Assembly (NCBI GenBank): GCA_033557465.1 | Contig: CM066031.1 | Coordinates: 174,003,043-174,067,042 of the forward strand | From: Ichthyophis bannanicus | Taxonomy: Eukaryota; Chordata; Amphibia; Gymnophiona; Ichthyophiidae | Length of the DNA stretch: 64,000 nucleotides | Reading direction: 5' to 3' | Shown: in pieces, positions 31,917 to 42,436 of the stretch | Position numbering within the stretch: position 1 is the first letter of the stretch | How the letters are laid out: every line of letters begins with the position of its first letter | The notes under the pieces: model-generated | Database searches by the model: none | What the model was told of the DNA's origin: nothing | What the model saw: the letters and a program-made list of their open reading frames with translations, nothing else | Program-made: the position numbers and the translations under genes

Positions 31917-32709
31917 CTCTGTATTGGTTTTTTCAAAGCCACTAAAAAATAGCTGTATTTGGATTTGAACTCGGCTCTCTCAAAAAAATAGCTGTATTAG
32001 GGGGATTTGAACTCAGGTCTCTCTGTATTTTAGTCTGAACTCTACAGGTCTGTCAGAATACTTCTAACAGTGAGGTCTTAAAAGTAAAATTCTATCACAT
32101 GGACTGCACTAGTTTTTCTAACAATTGCATTTGTAATTGCATTTGTAAAGAAAACTGTGTCTCTCTGTGCCGTGAATCTTTTTGTGAGAAATAAGAACTG
32201 ATGCAGTGGGAGAGAGAAAAGCATTTTATTTTTCCAGGTTTCCTGCTTTTTTTTTTTTTTTTTTTTGGAGGTGTAAACATTAACCAGAAGCAAAAAACAC
32301 ATTTCCAGAGTCAGTCACACTGCTCCCAGCTGATGTCAGCACAAAGGGACAGTCCATTTCCGATGATGTAGGCAGGGGCGTGGTTGAGGGTGAGAGGGTG
32401 ATCCCTCTAACAAAGATGTGCTAATTGCATTTTGGAAAGAAAAAAGATTCTAGCTTGCCTGTCTCTCTGTGCTAGGAATCAGTTTTTGTGTGAGAAAGAA
32501 ACAACTGAGTCTGTGTGGGAGAGAGAGACAGAGAGAAAAGCATTTTTGTTTTTCAGTATTAAGCAGAAGCAAAAACACATTTCCGGAGTCAACCATACTG
32601 TTTCCGCTGATGTCAGCAAAAAAGGGACAGTCCCTCTTCTGATGACGCCCTGTTTCCGGTGATGTCATTTCCGATGATGTAGGCAGGGGGCGTGGAGGAG
32701 GGTGGGAGG

Positions 32710-33200
32710 CTGTAGGCGTAGCACAAACCCCGGAAGTGGGTGCTGATTGGCTAATGCCATATTGTGGGGCGTGGCATGGGTGTGACACACCCCCGGAAGT
32801 GTATGCTGATTGGATGATGTCATCCTTGGGGCGGGGCAGGGGTGTGTCAAGTGGGGGCGGTGGCCACGCCTGGGGGCGGGACTGGGCGGGGCTAACTCAC
32901 CATTCACTTCTATGGGAGGGGGCGTGGCCTAAGGCGGGACATACACCGGAAGTGGGCGCTGATTGGTGCCTGTCAACATTTTGGGGGCGGGAGTGGGCGG
33001 GGCTGGGCGGGGCTAACTCACCATTCACTTCTATGGGAGGGGGCGTGGCCTAAGGCGGGACATACACCGGAAGTGGGCGCTGATTGGTACCTGTCAACAT
33101 TTTGGGGGCGGGAGTGGGCGGGGCTAACTCGCCATCCACTTCTATGGGAGGGGGCGTGGCCTAAGGCGGGACATAGACCGGAAGTGAACGCTGATTGGCT
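32710..33200 (-). promoter_or_regulatory. tandem ETS-CCAAT-GC-box array in right TIR
   Basis: Inverted counterpart of the left array: CCGGAAGTG is followed by CTGATTGG five times, with intervening GGGCGG-rich spacers. The order and the pairings are preserved. Confidence 0.6.
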
Positions 33201-33843
33201 CCTGTCATCCTTATCTCACCTGTCAATCAGTTTGACAAGTAGTGTACCCATTATACTACTGGCATATGTTGTAGTCTTATGTTCCTATGTGCCATCTAGG
33301 CAGCTGCCTGGTCCCTCCCTGTGCATCAGCAGCCCCCACTGCATGACCCATGTGCCACCTCCTTTGCCCCTATTTGAACCATCAACATAGTGCCCTTTCA
33401 TACTTGGGCACTGTGCTGTTGCTGCTAATGGAGCACTACTATCACTCTTTTGGGATCACCTCTCTGTTCATCACATTGCAGATGTAAAATAGGCTCTCTC
33501 TCCTCAAAAAAGCACCCTTTCCAACAGGTTTTGAATTGCATTAGGGTTCCTGCCGTTAAGGTGCCTGCGTTTAGGAAGCAAGCCGTATTTCCACCCACTC
33601 CCCGCCCATTGACCCCCACTCTACGCCCTGTGCATGACTTCTTTCCACCCATAGGGCGCTTTACGCTGCTGGTGCCATTAGTGCCCGCTAAAGTGGCTTT
33701 TTGCATATTCTATGTGTGCACCTACACAGTTAGCACACGCTAACAGCACACTTGCTCCTTTACCATCGTTTAGTAAACATACCCCTAAGGTTTTGAAGCT
33801 TTTTTTAAGTACAAGGTGACTTTATTTTGTGGGTAGAAATTGA

Positions 33844-36800
33844 GGGGTAAGTTTACTAAACTGAGGTAAAGTCTCAAAGTTAAGGTGCCTGAAGCCATAT
33901 AAAGCAGTGGGCGGGTAGGGGCTGTGCCAGCGTTAGGGTGCCTTGGGCCATTTAACGTGAGTTAACAGAACCAAATGCGGTAAGGTGACAAGCCATCCTA
34001 AGGAGAAACAAAGTGTCTTAGGATGTGCTAAGGCACCTTAACAGGAAATAAAGCACCTCAAGGTGCCTTAAGATGTGGTAAGGTGCCCTAACAGGAGATA
34101 AGGCGTCCTAAGGAAAGACAAGGTACCCTAAGGTGGAAAGCATGCACCTTAAAGCAGGACGATGGCTGTAAGCCAAACACTGGACCAACACCAAGGAATG
34201 TTAATATAAAGGTGATGGAAGGAAGGACAGATGGGAGTTGATGTACCTGCCATATTGGTGGACACCCTATTTGGTAGCCAGTAAAGTGGACAAGCATGTG
34301 GGAGGCAGCTGTACCGATGTACAGTGTGGTGCCAATGAAGAGTGTTGCAGTGACAGTGTGTGGCATAGGATAGGAAAGACGTGTCCCCCAGTGGACGCAG
34401 AAGTGGCAGGATATTTGCAGCAACAGAAGGATAGAGTGGTAATGGGTACGTGCAGATCAGGCACAGGAGAGGCGAGCATGAAAAGCCATAAAGCAGAAAA
34501 GGGTACCAGTGTAAGTCATGGGGTAGCAGCCTGCACAAGAAGACAGGATTGTACACAACCGACAGAGGCAGATAGATGGGCTGAAGGACAAATGGTGGCT
34601 GAGGAGAGATCTGCAGAGCCCTGACTGTTACAGGCATTTAAATGATCTGAGTTGCACAGTCACAAAAAAGAACAAGGAGGAATCAAACCCCTGTTCCCTA
34701 TTTATGGAAACTTTGAAATAACCAATAGGCTACCCCTCCACACCTTGCTACACAGCAATGTCTGGATACAAAGAGACTGCAGGTCACTGCCTAAAATGTC
34801 TGCTCTGTGTGCCGGTATAGGGTAGCCCCACCAGTACCCATGATACAGAGCACATGCAGAACAGTAGTCTACGGATGGTCACCGGATGGAGGATGCATGT
34901 ATCCATCAACTCAGTTAAGTAACAGGAACTGACAGTGTGTGATACAAGCACAAAGCAGCTACAAACCGTGCTACTGAGTAGTTTCTGCGATCACCGTGAG
35001 GGTGAGGATGGGCGCCCAGCATCAAGTCCCCTGTACATGCAGTGCTAGAGATGGTTTCTACTGCAGATCTTCATTATTGCTAGTATGTGGAAGGTGTTGT
35101 CTACAGTGTGGGATGTTAGTCACATCTAGCCTTGCTAAATTCAGGTCTACCTATAGCAGTGCATTGTAGTACTCAGTGTTACAGTGCTGGTGCTATGGCT
35201 GCCAACTACCAATGAAAAGGGACTTCTAGACATGCATGGGCTTGTTACTAGGGTTCTGCTGGCCCTACCTGTAATACTTGGAGTTAACCAGGAACATTTC
35301 ACTTTCTGCACTCACCCACAGCAAATGCTTGCTGCCCCCACTGGGTATCCCAGGCACACACATACCAATTGCAGAGAGCCCACAGGCCACTATGCATTAC
35401 ATGTGCACCCAGGACAAAAAGCACACCCATATTATTAGAACCAGCTACTATATAGTACTATGTGGATACACAGCCGTACCACAGTCACTGATCGGTCAGA
35501 GTGAAAGTGCCCTTCCAGCATGACATGATGTGGCCACTCGCTCAATGCAGGTGGCAGTTGAGCACTACAATGTCACAGTCATTGCATTACCCTGGGTGCA
35601 GGTACATCCTGGCCAATCCACCCTGTTCAGGCCATGCCCATAATACTCTGCTTCCCATCAGGCACATTTGCAGGCTAACTATGTAAACAGCTTAGGCACT
35701 GCGAGGCTCAGTGAGGAGTAGAAATCCACAAAACAATGGACAGACATACACACAAACACACTCATATCGATGCACTGTGCAAAATGGGGATGGTTGGCAT
35801 TCCTACCTGCCACTCTGGTCCCAATCTCAGTTCAGGCATTGTTAAGGTGTTCTCATTGTGTAGGAGCTAGTAGTAGTGCATTGCTGTTAATAGCCGCTCA
35901 GTGTGCCGGGGCCATCAGCAGGACTTTCCCTGCAGCTGAGGATAGTGAAGCCTGTCTGTTTGGTTGTCTGTACCCTTGTTGGCTGATTCATTAGGGGTTG
36001 AACATGCTGGTGTTGTACCTGCACTGTGGGATAAAACGTAGGACATACACTGCAAAATCCACAGGCAGAACCTGAACCTGTGATCCTCTGCTGCGACTAC
36101 ACACAAACGGTGTGTGGTGTGCTATGCTGCTGCCATACTGCTACTGCCACCCATGGGAATTGCATGCTTCCCATCAGACAGACCTTGGCAGATGTTGTAA
36201 TGCATATAGCGCACTGGATCTGGCCATGGCTTTTGTCTGCTGAAGGTAGGTGCTGCTCCTTCCCCCCTTACCCCCCCATGCCATGCTGGTCATGCCCATG
36301 TGCTATCAGTGTTGGTGATGCCTGGTCCCAGGCCAGCCAATGGGTAAACAGGCGGGTGCCTAGGGCACAGTCTCCATGAGGGGTGGAGGCATACATGGAC
36401 AGACACACAACCCCCTCACAACAGTCTGCCTCTCCAGGGTCCCCATCATCACATGGCAATGTTATGTCTCTTTGACCTGGGGAAGGGACGGCTGTGTGGT
36501 GTTAGAGGTCTGGGGAATATTGTCTGCAGTGGAAGAGGGAATCATTGATCAATTGTCTATACCATCTGAATATTGTAGGACTAGGGGACATGCAGTGCAG
36601 CTGTGGTGTAGGTCATATGTGAAAATATGTTGTCCTTCCACACATCATCAAATCCCAGAATCCATTACCAGGGGATGTAGTAAAAGCTGTTCATGTAGCT
36701 GCGTTTAATAAATGTTTGGAAAGGTTCCTGGCAAAGGTCCATCAACCATTGCTTGGAGGACCCAGGATATGGATGGCTTGACCCATTACAGGCATTATGA

Positions 36801-37374
36801 ATCCTGTGTGTCTTTTGTGGACATTGCTGGATACTTGTGCCCAGGATTGGACACTGCTGTACACAGGGTCAAGGAAGCCTTTATTATTCAGGGAATGAGC
36901 ACTGCCAACCCAACACTGGCCGTGTTTCATAAGAAACTTCTTCAGGGGTATACGGCTCAACTATACATAATAAAAACAAAAACAACCATAAAAACGATAG
37001 TGATAAAACCAATAAATAAAAAATAATTAAATAAGTACATGTAGCCTTGGAACAATGTGAGGGGAGGGAGGCAGGGAAGGACAAAGGAAAACAAGGGAAA
37101 AGATTGGTAAGGAAGAAAAAAAGGAAAAAAAGGGGAGGGAAAAAAGTGCCTAATTAAAATAATAATCTTAACAATAAAATTACATAAGAACATCATAAAT
37201 AACTAAATGAAATCATCCAACACTCCCCACCCATAGTCTCCTATTCTCTGCCTTCTCTCCGCCCACCGGGACATTTACCTCTGCCGGTAATGTTAACAAG
37301 TGTCACATTAGTATCATATTAGCATGCATTAAAGTCACAGATGCGACATTAGCGCTGTTTAGTAAACATCCCCC
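33844..37374. mobile_element. H2: Harbinger-like TIR element, 3.5 kb
   Basis: Ends read ggggtaagtttactaaac and gtttagtaaacatccccc, flanked by 'tga' on both sides. Inside are short repeated 'aaggtgcc' words near the left end, a tRNA-like module near 34,655-34,745, a decayed CR1 3' fragment (about 36,470-36,870) and an A/G-rich stretch (36,960-37,190). No coding region is recognised. It interrupts the half-L1 ORF1 C-terminal domain. Confidence 0.7.
34655..34745 (-). repeat. tRNA-like module in H2
   Basis: The minus strand carries GGGTTTGATTCC (B-box-like), as in the H1 module, and the same 'GTAGCCTATTGGTTA' A-box region. Confidence 0.45.
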
Positions 37375-37614
37375 TGAATGTATTCCTGGATGTATTCCGA
37401 ACTACTCAGTTTCAGAGGAAACAATTCTTAGGGGCATGTTTACTAAACATTCCTAACGTGCGGGGCCGCGGTAGTGTGCGTGTGCCATATAAGGAGTGGG
37501 CGGTTCAGGCAGAAAGAAGAAAACAACCCGACCGTACGTGTGTGCGTCGCGCTAATTTGCGGGGCCCACATTAGCGCGTGGGAAGGCTAAGTGGGGCGCT
37601 GCTGAGCACATATC

Positions 37615-38440
37615 AGAACAGAGCTGTAGCACAACGGTGAACACACTAACCAATGGTGCAGGGGCTACAGGTTCAATCCCCCATTGTGCGCATCAAAAAG
37701 GCCAGCTAAGGCAACACCTTGAATGTGTAAAAGTGGTTCAGGAGGCAAAGTACTTTTGTATGGCATAAGGCGGCGCACTGTACTATCTGGGCGGCACAGG
37801 GCGGCGCACTGTTCTTTTTGGGCGGCACAAGGCGGCACACTAATTGTGGGCAGCAGGAGGTGGCGCGCTGATGGGCATAAGGCGGCGCGCTGATGCCAAA
37901 GCAAAGGAACACAGCCACAGCACAATGGTTAAGATACTGACCAATGGTGCAGGGACCAGGGGTTCGATCCCTCACAATGCCCAGTGAAAAAGGCTAGCTG
38001 AGGCAGTATGTTATATGTTGTGGAGTGCTGTAGGAGGCTTTCTAATTTTATTTTGTGATAACTACTAGCAAACGCACTCTCACAGCATATTAATATAAGG
38101 CGGCCCATAAGGCACATGTTACAGTGCACCGTCCGCCAAGGCACCCTAGAATGTCCCCTATAGGGCAGCATGTATGTTGCAACACAGGATAATGTATAGT
38201 GCACCCTATATGGCTGGCAACCGTAACGTGCCCTATAGGGCGCCCCATAAAGCACCCTCAGAGGCACCTTATGGGTACAGTACGCTGAGGGTGGTATTGC
38301 TGGCAGCAACATATGTACAGTAAATTAAAATAAATCTGTGGACACCCCTATCACATAACCCCACTGTGGGTTTGAACCCATGACATCTGGCTGCACAGGC
38401 AGGGACGTAACCATTGGGCTACAGCTCTATAGCTGTAAGC
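37615..38440. repeat. tRNA-headed foldback element in H3
   Basis: Two plus-strand tRNA-like heads (B boxes GGTTCAATCC near 37,670 and GGTTCGATCC at 37,961-37,970) are followed by a body with 'aggcaccttatggg' words and end in an inverted head (GGGTTCAAACCC on the minus strand near 38,368-38,379). The related unit in H6 at 57,945-58,440 has the same head-body-inverted head order. Confidence 0.6.
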
Positions 38441-39249
38441 AGTCCCTGGCTGGCTGCAGATAGCCTGTATGTCACCTCACTGACAGTCTGCTGTTGTGAA
38501 CCACCCATACCCATGATGCACTGCACATGCAAATCAGCTGTCCACGATTGAACACAGGATGGGAAATGCACCCCTAAAGCTCCCCGGCCTGGTAGGGGGA
38601 AGTGTCCGTGTGCACCCACACAGCACCTCAGCCTGGTAGGGTGTCCTGAGTGGGTGGACAAACAGCAAAGAGTAGCTAAACACCATCACATTGTGCGGTT
38701 ACTGTGCTCACCCTGAGTGTGAGATGTTGCGCCCAGGACCAGGTCCACAACACCAGGCATGGCCAAATGCGGACATGTCAGAGCTCCAAAGCAGCAACAA
38801 CAACCTGTGGCATAGGTAGGTGCTGCATAAACATTTTGGAGATCTCTGTCTGGCTCAGTTAGTGGGGACCCCCAGGTGGATAAAACAGAGCTTCCCCTCA
38901 ACAGATCCCCACCTCAATGGCAGTAGAGTGGACCATCAACCCCAGTCCTGCTACAGAACAGACACCCCACAGAGCAGTCCAAGTAGCTCCACACACATCC
39001 ATAACACAATATCAGACAGACATTAAGCCTGGATATTCAAAGATGCACCCCACCACTATCTGATATTCACCTGCAGCAAGCCATCAGCCACTGTACCCTG
39101 CAAGGCACTCCATCACAACACATATCAGCTGTGAACAGTCTGCTGGCTGGTCCTGATGGACATGCATGCACCCACAACTGGGGTGGCAGCACACACAGAC
39201 AGATAGGTCCATGAAGAGGCCCCCACAGGACATCCATACATATCACATG

Positions 39250-40395
39250 GGAGAATCACAATATAGCACTATGGGGGTGCCTAGCCATGCTGCCATCACT
39301 GCACACTCAGGGTGAGAGTGATCCCCCAGCAGCACATACAGAGGTCACCCTGTCTGTGTAGGTGGTGGCCGGGCACTACCATGCCCCTGCCAGTGCCCTA
39401 TGCCCTGTGCAGCTGCATCCTGGTCAGTCCACTCTGTCTGAGATATACCCATGGTCCCTTGCTACTCATTATGCACATTGGCAGGCCAATACTGGCAACA
39501 GTGTTGGCAGTGTGGGCTGTGGAAGGGGCATGCAGCCAACACCCACTGTATAGACAGACACACAATTCCACACCTATGCCATCATGGTGCTACTATTGAG
39601 GAGGTAATTAGCCTTGCCCACCAAACCGGTGCTGGGCACGGCAAGGTCACTCCCCAGGGTGGTAAACACCGTCAGAGGCAAGGGCTGGAGCACGCACCGC
39701 AAACACCAAACAGATTGTTCGGATGGGGTCAACTAGCAGTATGTGCGTAACGTATGGATATCTATCTGCCAGTACTCCTAGCAAGCGTCTCAGAGCTGTG
39801 TACCGTACACCTCAGGTGTAGGGTTCCATTGCTAGGGTATGCAGGTGCTAGTATTGGGAGATGCACGCAGGGTCCAATGTTCTGCCTCTCCAGGAGACAT
39901 TGGCCAATGGGGCCTGTGGCTGTGGGTTTGGGTGTGTCTGCCCCTGTTGGCTGCTGCTTTACGGCAGAGATTCCCAACTCCAGTCCAGGTGTGCATCACA
40001 CTGATCGGGTTTACCTGCTGTTCCTCATGAATATGCATGAGCTACATCTACATGCCATGGGGGTGGTGCATAGATATACAGCACAGGCATTTGTATGAGT
40101 GGCAGCATGGACCCTGACTGGTGTGTGGCCCACCAGGACTGCATTTGGGAGATTCTGCTCTAGGTACTGCCCCTGTACATGGTGTCTGTGCTCAGTGGGG
40201 TAAAGGATAGACGTAGTACCATTGCATATGGCCTCGCCACGAAAGGTTTGTCCTTACTATCACTGTGTAGCTGTGGGCAAAATATGTGGGAAGGATTGGC
40301 GGTAGCCCCAGCTGGGCTTTGAACCTGTGACCTTCTGTTCTTGAATGCACTGTCTGTGTGCACTGCACCACCTTGTAGCCACAGATTGGTTAGAT
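39250..40395 (+). repeat. shared internal module block of H elements
   Basis: The order of words 'tggatagacagacacac', 'gtcactccccagggtggtaaacac', 'cctctccaggagacattgg' and 'cccctgttggctgctgcttt' is repeated at about 59,880-60,790 and 61,310-62,000, and partly inverted at 51,250-51,990. It ends in a minus-strand tRNA-like module with B box GGTTCAAAGCC at 40,315-40,325. Non-coding as far as I can see. Confidence 0.6.
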
Positions 40396-40759
40396 TCCCT
40401 GGAATGTCCATGCCTGTGGATCCAGCAGGGCCTGTGTGTTGCAGTGGACTGTGCCAGCCTGCACATGGCTTGGCCTCTGTCCTCTGTGGCTAGCTGCCAC
40501 TGCCCCCTGCACCACATGTACTCGTGCACCAACATGCTGGCATGAGCTTCTCTCAGAAAAAGCAGATGACCTGATTGCAATGTGGCAGTACGGGACTGCA
40601 TTTGGGGGACTTGGCTATAGGTATGCCCATTGTTGTGGTGTGTGTGCGGTGTTGGGTAACATATGGGTGTTTCCCCCATGCTTATGTTCCCTGCAATACA
40701 GGGGTGTCTGCTCTATCTTTGTTTAGAGGTGGGTAAAATATATGGATGGGGCTGGCAAG

Positions 40760-40845
40760 TGCCCCAGCTGGGATTTGAACCTCTGGCCTTCTAGTTCTAG
40801 AGGTCATTGCTATCTCCTCTGCACCACACTATGGCCACAGAGACA
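40760..40845 (-). repeat. tRNA-like module with perfect B box, H3
   Basis: The minus strand carries GGTTCAAATCC (40,771-40,781) and an upstream 'TAGTGTGGTGCAG' A-box-like stretch. Confidence 0.55.
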
Positions 40846-40935
40846 GTGCAGCCCCTGGAGGTAGTAAACCTGGCAGGATGGCGTCACAAACCCTGCTGTA
40901 TGCATTTTTACTGTGGGCTCCTTCACCCTGTGTGG

Positions 40936-41250
40936 TGACAAACGTGCAAATAAAACCCGGGAATGACCACGGAACAAAGGGGGAAAACATATACCCAAGC
41001 TGAGCAACAGTGATATTAATGGGCAACCCTAGATAACACTCCCAGGACAGCTCCAGAAAAAGGGAAATGTTTTTTGGACGAGTCTCCGCTCCGTACACCT
41101 TTCCATAAATCATTTCCTTTTTTTTGGAGCTTTCCTGGGTGTGTTATCTAGTTTTGCCCATCACTATAACTGTTCCACAACTGAATTACTATTTTTCATA
41201 TTTTTGTGGTGGTCATTTTCTATTTATAATTGCACTTTTGTGCTGTGCAC
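40936..41250. repeat. inverted repeat near the right end of H3
   Basis: About 115 bases at 40,936-41,050 match 41,127-41,245 in inverted order with moderate divergence. H6 keeps only one arm (about 63,380-63,510). Confidence 0.6.
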
Positions 41251-41989
41251 ATGTATCACACTGCTCACGTTTTGCAGGTTTCCCCGGTTTTGCTGTACAT
41301 TGCTGACGGAAATGGTTTCTCTTCCCTTTAAAAGCATTCTAACGCGAGTGATTCACTCGCGCTATTTTTTTTTGGAAATTCAGCCCCGATAATGTGCGGG
41401 GCGCCTCTCCCCTCCCCTTACCCGCCCATTAACCCCTTCTCTCCGCCCCTCCGGGGCCTTCCTCCGCCCTCCGTTAGCCTTTCCACGCCTCTATCGGACA
41501 TTTGCGGGCACGTACTTGTGCGGCACCCGTTACTGTGACGCGCAAGTGTGCGGGGCTTCATCGCACATTTGCGGGGCGTTTAAGCGCTCTTAAGTACCGC
41601 TTTTAGTGCGCTATTTTGTGGCGCGCTAATTAGCGGTTTTTAGTAAACATGCCCCTTAGTTCTGAAACCTAAAGTGCTGGGGATAGATGGGTCCTTCTTT
41701 TTTATGTTCAAATTTGTTTATTGAAAGTACAACGGCCATACCAAAACAACCGTAAACAGAACCGAATTATATGTTACAGGCATTAAACCAAAGCAAACAA
41801 ACCACAATTTTAACCAGAAAGCCCACCCCCACAAATACATTTCAGCAGCATAAATAAAACAGAGGAAAAGCAAGTAGTGCAGTACAGAAACCAGAAGTCA
41901 GAAAACACAAATGCCCCCCCCCATAAACCCCCAGAGATACCCAAAGACATCTGCCATATCATTGCCTGCATCCAATCCCTCTGTGGGAA

Positions 41990-42340
41990 TGAGGAGTCGA
42001 AATCAGGGGTAACCACCCTCCCCCTCCCGCCTCCAAATCCAACACTAGAACTAATACCCCCCCTGCCAACCTCCCCCCCCCTTCGGCCTACTCCCCCCCC
42101 CCCACCCCTCCTCCATCCCCTGCCGACGAAGGACAGGCTCGAGGTGTGTTCTTCGCCCGAGCCTATCCTTCCCCTCCCATGTAAAACTACATCATACCTA
42201 CCCTCCCACCTCCCCTCCCCCTCTTTCCTTCCCCCCATTCCCTATCCTGAAGTACCCCCCCCCAAGCCCCCCATTCCCTGTTTGCATATCTTACCTACCC
42301 CCCTCCCCCCCCCCCGGGTGACTGGAATCCCCCCTCACAA
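41990..42340 (-). repeat. G-rich 3' untranslated region of the L1-type element
   Basis: Long C runs on the plus strand make repeated G runs on the element's sense strand, just after the ORF2 stop. Runs of four or more G are frequent, so quadruplex formation is plausible. Confidence 0.6.
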
Positions 42341-42436
42341 AAAACACACCTAAATAGTGGAACCGGCTGCTAATACAAGATTGACTCCGCTAGAGACCCC
42401 CCAGGATCCGACTCCGGGCACTACGAGGTAAAGAGT

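Larger units (their letters stand above)
18110..33260. mobile_element. Polinton/Maverick (adintovirus-like) element, 15,151 bp
   Basis: The element starts AGTAGTATAATGGG and ends with the inverted copy, and is flanked by GGCATA at 18,104-18,109 and 33,261-33,266. It carries the diagnostic set: retroviral-type integrase with chromodomain, family B polymerase, FtsK/HerA-type packaging ATPase, adenain-like protease and two jelly-roll-type capsid proteins. Capsid and replication genes are on opposite strands and converge near 23,910-24,000. Elements of this class are both transposons and integrated viruses of animals. Five frameshifts in three genes suggest a defective copy. Confidence 0.95.
31715..33260 (-). 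repeat. right terminal inverted repeat of the Polinton
   Basis: Inverted copy of 18,110-19,654, including the ETS/CCAAT/GC array (about 32,710-33,200), the T tract (near 32,250) and the p53-type sites. The inner boundary at 31,715 falls inside exon 1 of the two-exon gene. Confidence 0.95.
14541..33785 (+). mobile_element. H1: large Harbinger-like TIR element, interrupted by the Polinton
   Basis: The left end reads gggttatgtttactaaac and the right end gtttagtaaacatacccc, flanked on both sides by 'taa'. Without the Polinton and one GGCATA copy it is about 4.09 kb. Inside are nested inverted repeats (15,254-15,899), a tRNA-like module (near 16,000-16,100) and a CR1 3' fragment (17,580-18,109) that received the Polinton. 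Its left 300 bases and CR1-containing part match H5. No transposase is visible, so it would be non-autonomous. PIF/Harbinger assignment rests on the 3-bp T-A-A duplication and G-rich termini. Confidence 0.7.
37431..41655. mobile_element. H3: Harbinger-like TIR element, 4.2 kb
   Basis: Ends read ggggcatgtttactaaac and gtaaacatgcccc, flanked by 'tta' on both sides. The left end has a CCATATAAGG/GGGCGG pair (near 37,486-37,502), then tRNA-like heads at 37,625-37,690 and 37,915-37,985 (+) and 38,355-38,432 (-). GGCGGC minisatellite units lie at 37,765-37,890. The modules shared with H6 and, inverted, H4 follow, and the GC-rich right end closes the element. No transposase frame is visible. Confidence 0.7.

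Noticed and set aside
34149..34637. 162-codon minus-strand frame in H2
   Set aside because: Overlaps another long frame on the plus strand and shows no domain; probably chance in repetitive sequence.
37620..38432. Possible genuine tRNA genes
   Set aside because: B boxes are good, but no seven-base acceptor stem or anticodon arm could be drawn; they are repeated SINE-type heads.
41877..42353. 158-codon proline-rich plus-strand frame
   Set aside because: Produced by the C runs of the L1 3' region read on the antisense strand.
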